Made by a program: the position numbers and the translations under genes. From CSP1-8 sp049688015 (GTDB taxonomy: Bacteria > Desulfobacterota > Deferrimicrobia > Deferrimicrobiales > Deferrimicrobiaceae), in contig JBAVJZ010000147.1 of assembly GCA_049688015.1 (NCBI GenBank), forward strand, positions 1 to 44,472: a stretch of 44,472 nt of DNA, written 5' to 3'. Numbering within the stretch: the first letter of the stretch is position 1; each line of letters begins with the position of its first letter. This document shows positions 23,569 through 31,814 of this stretch, one piece after another. The notes beneath the pieces were generated by a model. That model saw only the letters and a program-made list of their open reading frames with translations. It did no database searches and had not been told where the DNA came from.

Positions 23569-25578
23569 ATGTTCGACCGGATCGTGCGATGGGTCGATGA
23601 GCGCATTCCTCTGACAACCATGATCCGCCAGGGACTGGACGAGGAAATTCCCGGGGGGCCAAGGTTTGCCTACACGCTCGGCAGTGCGACGCTGGCGGTC
23701 TTCGTCATCCAGATGGTCACGGGGGTCTGGCAGCTCCTCTATTACGTTCCTACCGTGGACCACGCTTACGACAGCCTCAATTATCTGCGCACGGAAGTTC
23801 CCTTCGGGTGGCTGATCCACGGCCTTCACTACTGGGGGGCCAACGCCATCATCGTGCTGGTCGGCCTGCACATCGCCCGCGTGTTCATCTACGGCGCATA
23901 CAAGGCCCCGAGGGAACTGACGTGGTTGGCGGGGATTGTCCTGCTGCTCGTCACCGCGGGCCTCGTGTTCACGGGCGCACCGCTCCCGTGGGACGAGCGG
24001 GGGTACTGGGCGGCGGAGGTGGGCACAAGCATCGCGGGCACGATCCCCCTCGTCGGGGATGCGGTAAAACGCCTCCTCCGGGGGGGCGATCTCATGGGGC
24101 AACTGGCCCTCTCCCGGATGTTCGTCCTGCACGTCGCGATCCTCCCGGCCATCCTCCTGGCGTTCCTCGCCGTGCATCTTGCTGCCTTCCGGCGGTTCGG
24201 AAGCGTCGGCCCGTGGGACGAGGCGAAACGCCAACGCAGCGGGCTGTTCTGGCCGGATCAGGTTCTCAAGGACGCGATCGTCGCCACCTTCCTCCTGGTC
24301 TTCCTGATCGCCCTTTGCGCCTATGCATCGCCCCCGTTTGCCGGGCCCGCGGACCCGCTGGACACCTCGTACGTACCAAAGCCGGAATGGAACTTCCTGT
24401 TCCTCTATGAAACGCTGAAGTTCTTCCCGGGCCGTCTTGAGCCTCTCGGAACGATGGGGATTCCCCTCATCGGCATCCTGATCCTGGTCCTGCTTCCTTT
24501 CCTGGACCGGAACCCGGAGCGCAACCCGGTTCGCCGTCCCTTCGCCATGGCGGGCGGAGCGATCTGGGTCGGTGCCGTGGTCGTCCTCACCATCATCGGC
24601 TATCGGAGTCACCCCGGGGGCCCGGAGGCCGGGTCGCGGGCGACGGGCGTTTCCCATGCGCGTCTGTCCCAAAGTGCCCGGGAAGGGGCCACCCTGGCGG
24701 GCTCCCTTGGCTGCACGGGATGCCACAGCATCAACGGAACAGGCGGGTCGGTGGGCCCGGACCTCTCGAACGAATCACGGCAAGGAAGGTCCCGGGAATG
24801 GCTCATGGACCAGATCCGCGACCCGAAATCCCACAACCCCGACTCGATCATGCCCTCCTACCCGTCGCTTACGGACCAGCAGCTGAACCAGATCGTCGAC
24901 TACCTGCAGAGCCTGGGAGCTGCGAATCCTCCCGGGGAGGGGGGGGCGACCGTTTCGCTGCCCGTTCGGGCAAAGCCGGACCCTGCGCCTCCCCCCCGGC
25001 AATCACCCGTTGCCCCGCACCCTGCGGCACCTTTTCCCTCCAAACCTTCCGGCGCGGTCCACGGGCTCGGGCCTCTCCCCCCCGGCTCGTCTCTCGGGCC
25101 GCCGGGCCGGGCAGCTTCCGTCATCGGGAGCGGGGAGCACGGCGCCGTCCTGTTCCGCCTCTACTGCGCCTCCTGCCACGGCTCCGAAGGAAAGGGGGGG
25201 ATCACCAATCCCGGGTCTGCGGGAGGAACGATCCCGCCGCTCAGCCCAATAGACCGGAAATTCTACAGCAGCGATCCACAGACGTTCGCCAACAACATCG
25301 ACCGGATCCTGCAGTACGGTTCGATCCCGAAAGGACCGATGCCTGAAAAGAAGATGCTCGTGTTCGGGATGACGAACTCGCTGACGCAGGAGGAGATCGC
25401 CGACCTGGAGGCCTACATCCTGGAGCGCAACGGCGTGGACCGGGCACAACTGCTTCATCCGGGGATCCCGCCGAAGATCTTTTTCTATCTCACGATGGCC
25501 GCGCTCGTCTTGACCGCGGGGGTGCTTGGGGGAGTTTGGGCGCGCATGCGGGCAAATGCCGGCAGAGACGCTTCCTGA
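23569..25578 (+). CDS. Cytochrome b6-like subunit fused to two cytochrome c domains
   Basis: A 669-residue fusion. Residues ~1-345 are cytochrome b: heme ligands His87/His101 and His188/His203, with 14- and 15-residue spacing as in cytochrome b6, then the Qo motif PEWN (272-275) and further helices. Thr36 sits where cytochrome b6 has the Cys that binds the extra heme c. Next comes a periplasmic monoheme domain (CTGCH 382-386, likely Met428 ligand in SIMPS), a Pro-rich linker (460-515), a second heme domain (CASCH 533-537) and a C-terminal membrane helix (637-657). With the Rieske protein this gives a quinol:electron-acceptor oxidoreductase without a separate cytochrome c1/f. The start follows TAGGAGGCCTGCC. 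Longer than standard QcrB. Confidence 0.93.
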   Translation: MFDRIVRWVDERIPLTTMIRQGLDEEIPGGPRFAYTLGSATLAVFVIQMVTGVWQLLYYVPTVDHAYDSLNYLRTEVPFGWLIHGLHYWGANAIIVLVGLHIARVFIYGAYKAPRELTWLAGIVLLLVTAGLVFTGAPLPWDERGYWAAEVGTSIAGTIPLVGDAVKRLLRGGDLMGQLALSRMFVLHVAILPAILLAFLAVHLAAFRRFGSVGPWDEAKRQRSGLFWPDQVLKDAIVATFLLVFLIALCAYASPPFAGPADPLDTSYVPKPEWNFLFLYETLKFFPGRLEPLGTMGIPLIGILILVLLPFLDRNPERNPVRRPFAMAGGAIWVGAVVVLTIIGYRSHPGGPEAGSRATGVSHARLSQSAREGATLAGSLGCTGCHSINGTGGSVGPDLSNESRQGRSREWLMDQIRDPKSHNPDSIMPSYPSLTDQQLNQIVDYLQSLGAANPPGEGGATVSLPVRAKPDPAPPPRQSPVAPHPAAPFPSKPSGAVHGLGPLPPGSSLGPPGRAASVIGSGEHGAVLFRLYCASCHGSEGKGGITNPGSAGGTIPPLSPIDRKFYSSDPQTFANNIDRILQYGSIPKGPMPEKKMLVFGMTNSLTQEEIADLEAYILERNGVDRAQLLHPGIPPKIFFYLTMAALVLTAGVLGGVWARMRANAGRDAS

Positions 25579-25590
25579 AGAGATTCCCGG

Positions 25591-25624
25591 CCGGGGAGAC
25601 TCCTTTCACGACGCGTCTCCCCGG
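25591..25624. terminator. Hairpin between convergent genes
   Basis: A perfect ten-base stem CCGGGGAGAC / GTCTCCCCGG with a 14-base loop begins 13 bases after the cytochrome stop. No U-run follows on either strand, so it may be a rho-dependent or 3'-protecting structure. The rest of the 159-bp convergent gap shows no gene. Confidence 0.45.
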
Positions 25625-25737
25625 GACCACCACGGAAGCAAGCTGCGTCTGGTGCCGCGTCCCGGAAACAGGCTGATGCACCGGGACCGTCGATGCGCCG
25701 CAGTGGTCGAATGCCAGGTTGTTTCCGAGTCGCTGTA

Positions 25738-26190
25738 CTAGGGCTCCGGTTCCTGCTTCACCAGAATGATGGAGCACGGCATCCTCCGGATGAGGTCATC
25801 GTTGCTGCGGCCGAACAGGAAGTGCTCCAGCCTGCCTTCCTCGTGGGCGGGGACGAGGAGGAGGTCGATCCGCTTGTCCTTGATCACCTGGAGTATCACC
25901 CCGGTGGGTTCTCCTTCCATGATCATCTCCGTCACGGCCAACCCCTTCTCCGTTTCGTTCCGGATGATCTTCGCCAGATCCGCTTTCGCAACATCCAGTA
26001 CGCGTTTATACTCTTCGTCGATAGACAGAAAAGGAAGGTTCCATCCCTCGGCCCCGAAGGGATCGTGCACCACGTGGAGAACAACCAGCTCGGCGCCATA
26101 GCTCCTCGCCAGCGATGCACCGTAGTGCAACGCCTTCGTGCTGTTCTTGATGTCCGTCACAAGGACCAGGATCCGTCGGACGTCTTCCAT
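25738..26190 (-). CDS. Universal stress protein (UspA family)
   Basis: A 150-residue single-domain Usp protein: VRRILVLVTDIKNSTKALHYGASLARSYGAELVVLHVV at the start and IDLLLVPAHEE...MPCSIILVKQ at the end. Usp proteins are cytoplasmic stress factors, some of which bind ATP. The usual GxxG-9x-GS/T nucleotide loop is altered here (EEGRLEHFLFGRS), so ATP binding is uncertain. GGAGG five bases before ATG 26190 sets the start; the open frame to 26385 is not supported. It is the last gene of a possible gnd-zwf-phosphatase-usp run on the minus strand, 65 bp after the phosphatase. Confidence 0.88.
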   Translation of the reverse strand: MEDVRRILVLVTDIKNSTKALHYGASLARSYGAELVVLHVVHDPFGAEGWNLPFLSIDEEYKRVLDVAKADLAKIIRNETEKGLAVTEMIMEGEPTGVILQVIKDKRIDLLLVPAHEEGRLEHFLFGRSNDDLIRRMPCSIILVKQEPEP

Positions 26191-26255
26191 GGGAACCTCC
26201 ATGCGATGTTGAGAGTGTCGTCCAGAAAACCGTTCTTTCCTCCCGGTCCCGGGGC

Positions 26256-26852
26256 TTACGGCCCTGTCCCGGCGGTCAGGTTCCAGGCGCGTATCACACG
26301 AACCTCTCTCTCGTAGCCAAGCACCCCGATCGAGGAGGTTCCCATGGAGAAGAGCCGGCCCTCGGTCGGGCCGAGCCCGAGCCAACGGGCGGCGAGGACC
26401 CGCAGGAGGTGGCCGTGCGCGAAAAGGGCGACGTCGCCTCCGGCCTGCTTTGCCTGCCGGATCACCCGGTCGGCGCGCCGGCCTACCTCCGCGGCCGTTT
26501 CTCCGCCCGGGACCTCACCTTCCCAGATCGTCCATCCGGGCGTCTCGCGTCGAATCTCGGCTGTGGTTCGCCCCTCGTAGACGCCGTAGTCCCATTCCCG
26601 GAGGTCATCCTCCGCCCGGGAGACTTCCCCGTATCCCGCGAGGCGGCACGTCTCCCAAGCCCGGGAAAGGGGACTCGACAGGACGAGGGCGAAGTCCCTG
26701 CCGCCGATCCTTCTGCCGAGCGCCAGAGCTTCCCGCTCGCCGGCGGCCGTCAAGGGGGCGTCCGTGCGCCCGGTGTGCTTCCCCTCCCGGCTCCAGTCGG
26801 TCTCTCCATGCCGGAAGATCCAGATGTCGGGTCGTCGCTCGTCCATCGCCAT
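26256..26852 (-). CDS. Histidine phosphatase family protein (phosphoglycerate mutase-like)
   Basis: A 198-residue member of the histidine phosphatase superfamily. IFRHGETDWSREGKHTGRTD carries the catalytic RHG histidine (about residue 13), LSSPLSRAWETC the second arginine, and FAHGHLLRVL the second histidine; a glutamate in REWDYGVYEG probably acts as acid. Relatives include CobC-like, GpmB-like and sugar-phosphate phosphatases. The substrate cannot be told from sequence. It starts ten bases after the zwf stop (GGCGGCGGG as ribosome site) and so belongs to the gnd-zwf operon, which suggests a sugar-phosphate substrate. ATG 26846 is an alternative start two codons later. Confidence 0.85.
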   Translation of the reverse strand: MAMDERRPDIWIFRHGETDWSREGKHTGRTDAPLTAAGEREALALGRRIGGRDFALVLSSPLSRAWETCRLAGYGEVSRAEDDLREWDYGVYEGRTTAEIRRETPGWTIWEGEVPGGETAAEVGRRADRVIRQAKQAGGDVALFAHGHLLRVLAARWLGLGPTEGRLFSMGTSSIGVLGYEREVRVIRAWNLTAGTGP

Positions 26853-26862
26853 CCCGCCGCCG

Positions 26863-28236
26863 CTACCGCGCGCCTTTCGGGTTGTGCCACGCACCGGGCG
26901 ACACGATCGCGTCGGCCTCGCGCGGCCCCCAGCTTCCCGGCTCGTACTCGTGGACCGGGGTCTCTCCCCTCAACGCGGGGTCCACGATTCGCCAGGCCTC
27001 CTCGACGTAGTCCTCGCGGGCGAAGCGGAAGGGCTCGCCCGCCATGGCGTCGCCTAAAAGCTGCTCGTAGGCGTCTGCCTCTGCCGCGTCGGTCTCGTGG
27101 CTGATGAGGAGTTCGACTTCGTCGCCCGCGAATTTCTCGCCGGGCCGCTTGATCATTGCGCTCACTGCGATCGTCGCCTCCGGTCCCAATCGAAAGCGGA
27201 AGTAGTTGGCCGGATGCGTCACCGGGTAGATGGGAGGCGGCTGCCGCAGTGTCACGATCACTTCGGTGCAGGTGACGGGCAAACATTTTCCGGCACGGAT
27301 GACGAAGGGCACTCCCTGCCACCGCCACGACTGGATGGAAAGACGCACGGAGGCGAAGGTCTCCACCGTCGAATCCGGCGCGACCCCGGGCTCCTTCCGG
27401 TATCCGCGAAACTGCCCGAGCACCACGTCCGCCAGTTCGAGCGGGGGGATGGCCTTGAGGACCTTCACCTTCTCGTCGCGGACGATCTCGTTGTCTCCGG
27501 CGCCGGTGGGCGGCTCCATGGCCACGTTGGCGAGCACCTGGAGCAGGTGGTTCTGGACGACGTCGCGGATCGCTCCCGCCTGCTCGTAAAAGGCGCCGCG
27601 GCCCTGCACCCCGAAGTTCTCCGCCATGGTGATCTGCACCGACTCCACGAAGTTGCGGTTCCAGATCGGCTCGAGAAACGAGTTGGCGAAGCGGAAAAAG
27701 ACCAGGTTCTGCACGGCGTTCTTTCCGAGATAGTGGTCGATGCGGAAGATGGCGGGCTCGTCGAAACGGGTGTGCAGGACGCGGTTCAGATCACGGGCCG
27801 AGGCGAGATCGCGCCCGAAGGGCTTCTCCACGACGACCCGAGCCCCCTCGGCGCATCCGAACCGCCCGAGCTGCTCCACGACCTTCTCGAAGAGGGCCGG
27901 CGGGATGGCAAGGTAGTGGGTAGGGCGGCTTGCCGGGCCCAGCTCGCGCCGCAGCGCCTCGAACGTCCGCGGGTCCGCGTAGTCGCCGTCCACGTAGCGG
28001 AGATGCTCCGAGAGCTTCGCGAAGGCGTCCCGGTCGAGGCCGCCGTGCTTCGTCACGCTTTCCCTGGCCCGCTCCCGGAGCTGTTCCAGGCCCCAGCCCG
28101 CCTTCGCGACCCCGATCACCGGCACGTCGAGACGCCCGTGCCGGATCAGCCTCTGCAGCGCGGGGAAGATCTTCTTGTAGGCGAGATCGCCCGTCGCTCC
28201 GAAGAATACCAGCGCGTCCGACGACGTCCGGGTCAT
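26863..28236 (-). CDS. zwf: Glucose-6-phosphate 1-dehydrogenase
   Basis: A 457-residue Zwf that oxidises glucose 6-phosphate to 6-phosphogluconolactone with NADP+ or NAD+. The cofactor loop FGATGDLAYKKIFPAL, the active-site block RIDHYLGKNAVQNL (catalytic His/Lys), VVEKPFGRDL and IRAGKCLP are intact. The length is slightly below the usual ~490. ATG 28236 overlaps the gnd stop in ATGA, so translation is coupled to gnd; the open frame upstream is a shadow. No 6-phosphogluconolactonase lies in the operon, and the gene that follows is a histidine phosphatase. The enzyme feeds the oxidative pentose phosphate pathway together with gnd. Confidence 0.96.
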   Translation of the reverse strand: MTRTSSDALVFFGATGDLAYKKIFPALQRLIRHGRLDVPVIGVAKAGWGLEQLRERARESVTKHGGLDRDAFAKLSEHLRYVDGDYADPRTFEALRRELGPASRPTHYLAIPPALFEKVVEQLGRFGCAEGARVVVEKPFGRDLASARDLNRVLHTRFDEPAIFRIDHYLGKNAVQNLVFFRFANSFLEPIWNRNFVESVQITMAENFGVQGRGAFYEQAGAIRDVVQNHLLQVLANVAMEPPTGAGDNEIVRDEKVKVLKAIPPLELADVVLGQFRGYRKEPGVAPDSTVETFASVRLSIQSWRWQGVPFVIRAGKCLPVTCTEVIVTLRQPPPIYPVTHPANYFRFRLGPEATIAVSAMIKRPGEKFAGDEVELLISHETDAAEADAYEQLLGDAMAGEPFRFAREDYVEEAWRIVDPALRGETPVHEYEPGSWGPREADAIVSPGAWHNPKGAR

Positions 28237-29243
28237 TTCTTTTCCACGTGGCCGCCGAAGGCGAAGCGCATGGCGGAGAGGATCCTGTCGGCGAAGTCCG
28301 CCTCCCCGCGGGAGGCGAAGCGTTGGTAGAGGGCGGCGGAAAGCACCGGCGCGGGGACCGCCTCGTCGACGGCGGCATGGATGGTCCATCGCCCCTCGCC
28401 GGAGTCGGAGACCCGGCCGGCGAACTTGTCGAGGCCGGGGTCGTCGAGCAGGGCGGCGGCGGTCAGATCGAGGAGCCAGGAAGCGATGACGCTCCCGCGG
28501 CGCCAGACTTCGGCGATGTCGGCCAGAGGGAAGTCGTACTGGTAGCGCTCCGGGTCCTGAAGCGGTGTGGTCTCCGCGTCCCGTTCATGCGTCAGCTTGC
28601 CGACGCCGGCGTGTTGCAGGATGTTGAGCCCCTCGGCGTAGGCGGCCATGATGCCGTACTCGATTCCGTTGTGCACCATCTTCACGAAGTGTCCGGCGCC
28701 GTTTTGCCCGCAATGCAGATACCCGTGCTCGGCGGTGCCGCCGCTCTTCTCCCGTCCGGGCGTGCGCGGGGCCGACTCGATGGAAGGTGCGAGCGCCCGG
28801 AAGACGGGGTCGAGGCGCTTCACGATGTCCGGCTCGCCGCCGATCATCTGACAGTACCCGCGCTCGAGGCCCCAAAGGCCGCCGCTTGTCCCCACGTCCA
28901 CGTAGTGGATTCCCTTCGCGGCGAGCTCCTTCGCCCGCCGGATGTCGTCCACGTAAAAGGAGTTCCCTCCATCCACGAGGATGTCGCCCCGCGCCATCCT
29001 CGGTGCGATGTCGGCGATGGCCCGGTCCACGACCGCCGCCGGGACCATCAACCAGACGACCCGCGGCTTCGAGAGCTTGCTCAGGAAGTCGTCGAGCGAA
29101 GCGGCGCCTGTCGCCCCTTCCTTCGCCAACGCCATCACTGCCTCCGCCGAAGTGTCGTACACGACGATCTTGTGCCCGGCGCGCATCAGCCGCCGCACCA
29201 TGTTGGCGCCCATCCGGCCGAGGCCGATCATCCCAAGCTCCAT
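28233..29243 (-). CDS. gnd: 6-phosphogluconate dehydrogenase (decarboxylating), short form
   Basis: A 336-residue decarboxylating 6-phosphogluconate dehydrogenase of the short (YqeC/GndA-like) class, compared with ~470 residues for the classic form. It has the dinucleotide fold start LGMIGLGRMGANMVRRL, DGGNSFYVDD, the substrate stretch VGTSGGLWGLERGYC, and the catalytic GAGHFVKMVHNGIEYG with Lys and Asn. Its product is ribulose 5-phosphate plus CO2 with NAD(P)H. The start is at 29243, because AAAGGAGGA sits seven bases before it but directly against the ATG two codons earlier. It is first of the gnd-zwf-phosphatase-usp run. Confidence 0.95.
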   Translation of the reverse strand: MELGMIGLGRMGANMVRRLMRAGHKIVVYDTSAEAVMALAKEGATGAASLDDFLSKLSKPRVVWLMVPAAVVDRAIADIAPRMARGDILVDGGNSFYVDDIRRAKELAAKGIHYVDVGTSGGLWGLERGYCQMIGGEPDIVKRLDPVFRALAPSIESAPRTPGREKSGGTAEHGYLHCGQNGAGHFVKMVHNGIEYGIMAAYAEGLNILQHAGVGKLTHERDAETTPLQDPERYQYDFPLADIAEVWRRGSVIASWLLDLTAAALLDDPGLDKFAGRVSDSGEGRWTIHAAVDEAVPAPVLSAALYQRFASRGEADFADRILSAMRFAFGGHVEKK

Positions 29244-29687
29244 GGTCATTCCTCCTTTGGCACGCCGCTGTCGGGTTTTCCTCCCGGTTGCGGGTCGACT
29301 GGATCGAGTTTCCGGAAGGGGGGCTTGCTTCCTCAATCCGGTTTCCGGGATTTAAGATGCCGTAAACAGCAAAATGGTGCTTCGCGGAAAACCGACCGTG
29401 CAAGGCTCCGTGTCCGGGGGCATCGCCGTCCTCGGCATGATCACTCCGGCATCCGGAATCGCGCTGCCGCACGTTCGATCCCGGTGGCGAAATTCACAGG
29501 AATCGATATTCTATCCCAAGCGATGATCGGCCGGAAGAATATCGCGCGAGGAGTCGCGGGAGCCTTCGGATCCCGGACTCTATACCCACCCTGTATCCGG
29601 GGTTCTCGAACAAACCGACGATGCGACGTCCGGTCAAGCGGACGCAATCTGCTAAACCGATCACGTAGGCTCTGAAAGGATTGCTGC
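29244..29687. other. Divergent intergenic region (gnd / DedA-PAP2)
   Basis: About 440 bp with no gene that I can support; minus-strand open frames here lack ribosome sites and protein-like composition. It must hold the promoters of gnd (minus) and of the DedA-PAP2 gene (plus). There is a modestly AT-rich patch around 29350-29380 (ggatttaagatgccgtaaacagcaaaatgg), but no convincing -35/-10 pair. AAAGGA just before 29688 is the ribosome site of the next gene. Confidence 0.5.
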
Positions 29688-31802
29688 ATGGATTTTATCC
29701 ATTCCCTCCTGCCGGCCATCGAACACTTCCGGATGCTGGGCTACTGGGTCGTGTTCCTGTTTTCCCTCCTGGAGTCCCTGGCCTTCGTGGGGGTCGTGGT
29801 GCCCGGCGCCCTGTTCGTCGTGTTCGCCGGCTCCTTGGCGGCAAGGGGGTATTTCGACATCGGTGACCTGGTCTGGTTCGCCTCCGCGGGGGCCATTCTC
29901 GGCGACGGCATCAGCTTTCGATTGGGTAGGGGAGGCCATATCCGCTTCCGGGAGGGAAACCGGATTTTCAAGCCGGGGCTTCTGGAGAAGGGAAAGGAAT
30001 TTTTCGCACGCCACGGAGGGAAAAGTGTCTTCCTCGGGAGGTTCGTCGGCCTGATCCGGGCCGTCATCCCCTTTGTCGCAGGACTTTCCGGGATGGAAAA
30101 GAAGAGGTTCTACCTGTGGAACGTCGCAAGCGCCATCCTGTGGGCAGCGGCCCACCTGCTCGCCGGGTTCTTTCTGGGGCAGGCATGGAGGGCCGTGGAG
30201 ACCTGGTCGACGCGGTTCGGCCTCGTGCTGGCGGCGATTCTGCTGCTGGCGCTTTGTGCCTACTGGCTGAAGAGGTTCTTCGAGAAACGGGGCAGGGAGC
30301 TCCTTGCGTTTGCCGGGTCCCTGCTTTCTTCGATCGGAAAGGCGATCGCCGCCGACCCCCATGTTCGGAAACTCGTTGAAAAGTATCCCTCCTTCTTCGC
30401 ATTCGTCGGGAAACGACTCGACAGGACGGAGTTTACCGGGCTTCCCCTCACCCTGCTCGGCACCGTGTTCCTGTATTTCCTGATGCTCCTGGCGGGGGTG
30501 ATCGAGGACGTGCTGACCCTGGATCCCATCGTCGCGCTGGACGCCCGCATCGAGAACCTCCTGTACGCCTTCCGGGATCCTTTGCTGGTCAAGGTCTTTC
30601 TCTGGATCACCCTGCTGGCCAAGGCAAAGATCGTTTTATGCTTCCTGCTGCTCCTCGTGCTCGTCTTCCTCCTCTGGAACATGCGGGAATTTCTCTTCCC
30701 CTTGATGGTGACCGTTACCGGAAGCAGCCTGTTCAACCTGTTGGGAAAGGTGGCCTTCCATCGGCAAAGACCTCCCGGGGTCGGCGTCTATACCGAGACG
30801 TCTTACTCCTTCCCGAGCGGGCACGCCGCCATGGCGGCGGCTTTCTACGGATTCGCCGTCTACTTCCTGTGGCGCCGTACGGCAACGTGGGGGAGGCGAC
30901 TGAATATCCTCTTCGCCGGGGTATTTATAATTGCGGCGATCGGGTTCAGCAGGCTATATCTGGGAGTCCACTTTTTAAGCGACGTGTTGGGAGGCTACCT
31001 GCTGGGACTGTTGTGGCTGATCATCGGCATCTGCATGAGCGAGTTGAATCTGCGCGAGGAACGGCCTCCCATGGTATCTTCCCGTTCCCCGACTGCGACG
31101 AGACTGCTGACCGCGGGACTGGTGATCGCCTGCATCGCCTTCTACGTCTATTCCGGTCTCCGGTACAGTCCTTCCGCCTATTTCCCGCCTCCCCGCCCGG
31201 CAATCGTCGTTGCGGCCGCGGACATCCTGAAGGAGTTCGACCGCGAGCTGCCGAAATACACGGAAAACATCCCCGGCGACCGGCAGCAGCCCTTGAGCGT
31301 GGTCATTGTTGCCCGCGGCGACGGGAATCTTGTCGATGCGTTCGCCAAAGCCGGATGGGTGCCTGCCGACCCCTTACGGTTCGACACCTATATCAAACTG
31401 GCGGGAGCCCTGATTTCCAGGACGAGCTATCCGTCCGCGCCGGTGGCCCCCTCGTTCTGGAACCGCCATGTGAACGATTTCTCCTTCGAGAAACCGACTC
31501 CCGTACGGACCGTAAGGCAACGGCACCAGGTAAAACTATGGAAGACCGATATACAGACGACTGACGGCCGTGCGGTGTATGTCGGGACGGCGGTTCTCGA
31601 AGTGGGCCTGAAGTGGCATGTCGTGTACCGGATCCGTCCGGACGTCGACGCCGAACCGGAGGAGTTGCTCCGGGATCTGGTCGCCGCCGGGGTGGTCGCT
31701 TCGGACGGGCGGAACAGGTTCGTACCCCCGATGACGGGAAGGAACTCTTTCGGGGATCCGTATTTCACCAACGGGAATATCACGACCATCCATCTCAAAT
31801 GA
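29688..31802 (+). CDS. DedA - PAP2 phosphatase - LssY C-terminal fusion protein
   Basis: A 704-residue membrane protein with three modules. Residues ~1-195 are a DedA/SNARE-associated domain (ESLAFVGVVVPG, GDGISFRLGR, GRFVGLIRAVIPFVAGLSGM). Residues ~250-450 are a PAP2 lipid phosphatase with its full catalytic triad of motifs: K354-x6-RP361, SFPSGHA (374-380) and SR(421-422)..GVHFLSD with His428. Residues ~500-704 match the LssY C-terminal domain (AAADILKEFDRELPKYTENI, AFAKAGWVPADPL, RTSYPSAPVAPSFWNRH). DedA proteins scramble or flip lipid carriers, and PAP2 enzymes remove phosphate from undecaprenyl-PP or phosphatidate, so coupled lipid dephosphorylation and flipping is plausible. It ends 12 bp from the end of the convergent mprF. 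Confidence 0.9.
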   Translation: MDFIHSLLPAIEHFRMLGYWVVFLFSLLESLAFVGVVVPGALFVVFAGSLAARGYFDIGDLVWFASAGAILGDGISFRLGRGGHIRFREGNRIFKPGLLEKGKEFFARHGGKSVFLGRFVGLIRAVIPFVAGLSGMEKKRFYLWNVASAILWAAAHLLAGFFLGQAWRAVETWSTRFGLVLAAILLLALCAYWLKRFFEKRGRELLAFAGSLLSSIGKAIAADPHVRKLVEKYPSFFAFVGKRLDRTEFTGLPLTLLGTVFLYFLMLLAGVIEDVLTLDPIVALDARIENLLYAFRDPLLVKVFLWITLLAKAKIVLCFLLLLVLVFLLWNMREFLFPLMVTVTGSSLFNLLGKVAFHRQRPPGVGVYTETSYSFPSGHAAMAAAFYGFAVYFLWRRTATWGRRLNILFAGVFIIAAIGFSRLYLGVHFLSDVLGGYLLGLLWLIIGICMSELNLREERPPMVSSRSPTATRLLTAGLVIACIAFYVYSGLRYSPSAYFPPPRPAIVVAAADILKEFDRELPKYTENIPGDRQQPLSVVIVARGDGNLVDAFAKAGWVPADPLRFDTYIKLAGALISRTSYPSAPVAPSFWNRHVNDFSFEKPTPVRTVRQRHQVKLWKTDIQTTDGRAVYVGTAVLEVGLKWHVVYRIRPDVDAEPEELLRDLVAAGVVASDGRNRFVPPMTGRNSFGDPYFTNGNITTIHLK

Positions 31803-31814
31803 TCCGCCGGCACC

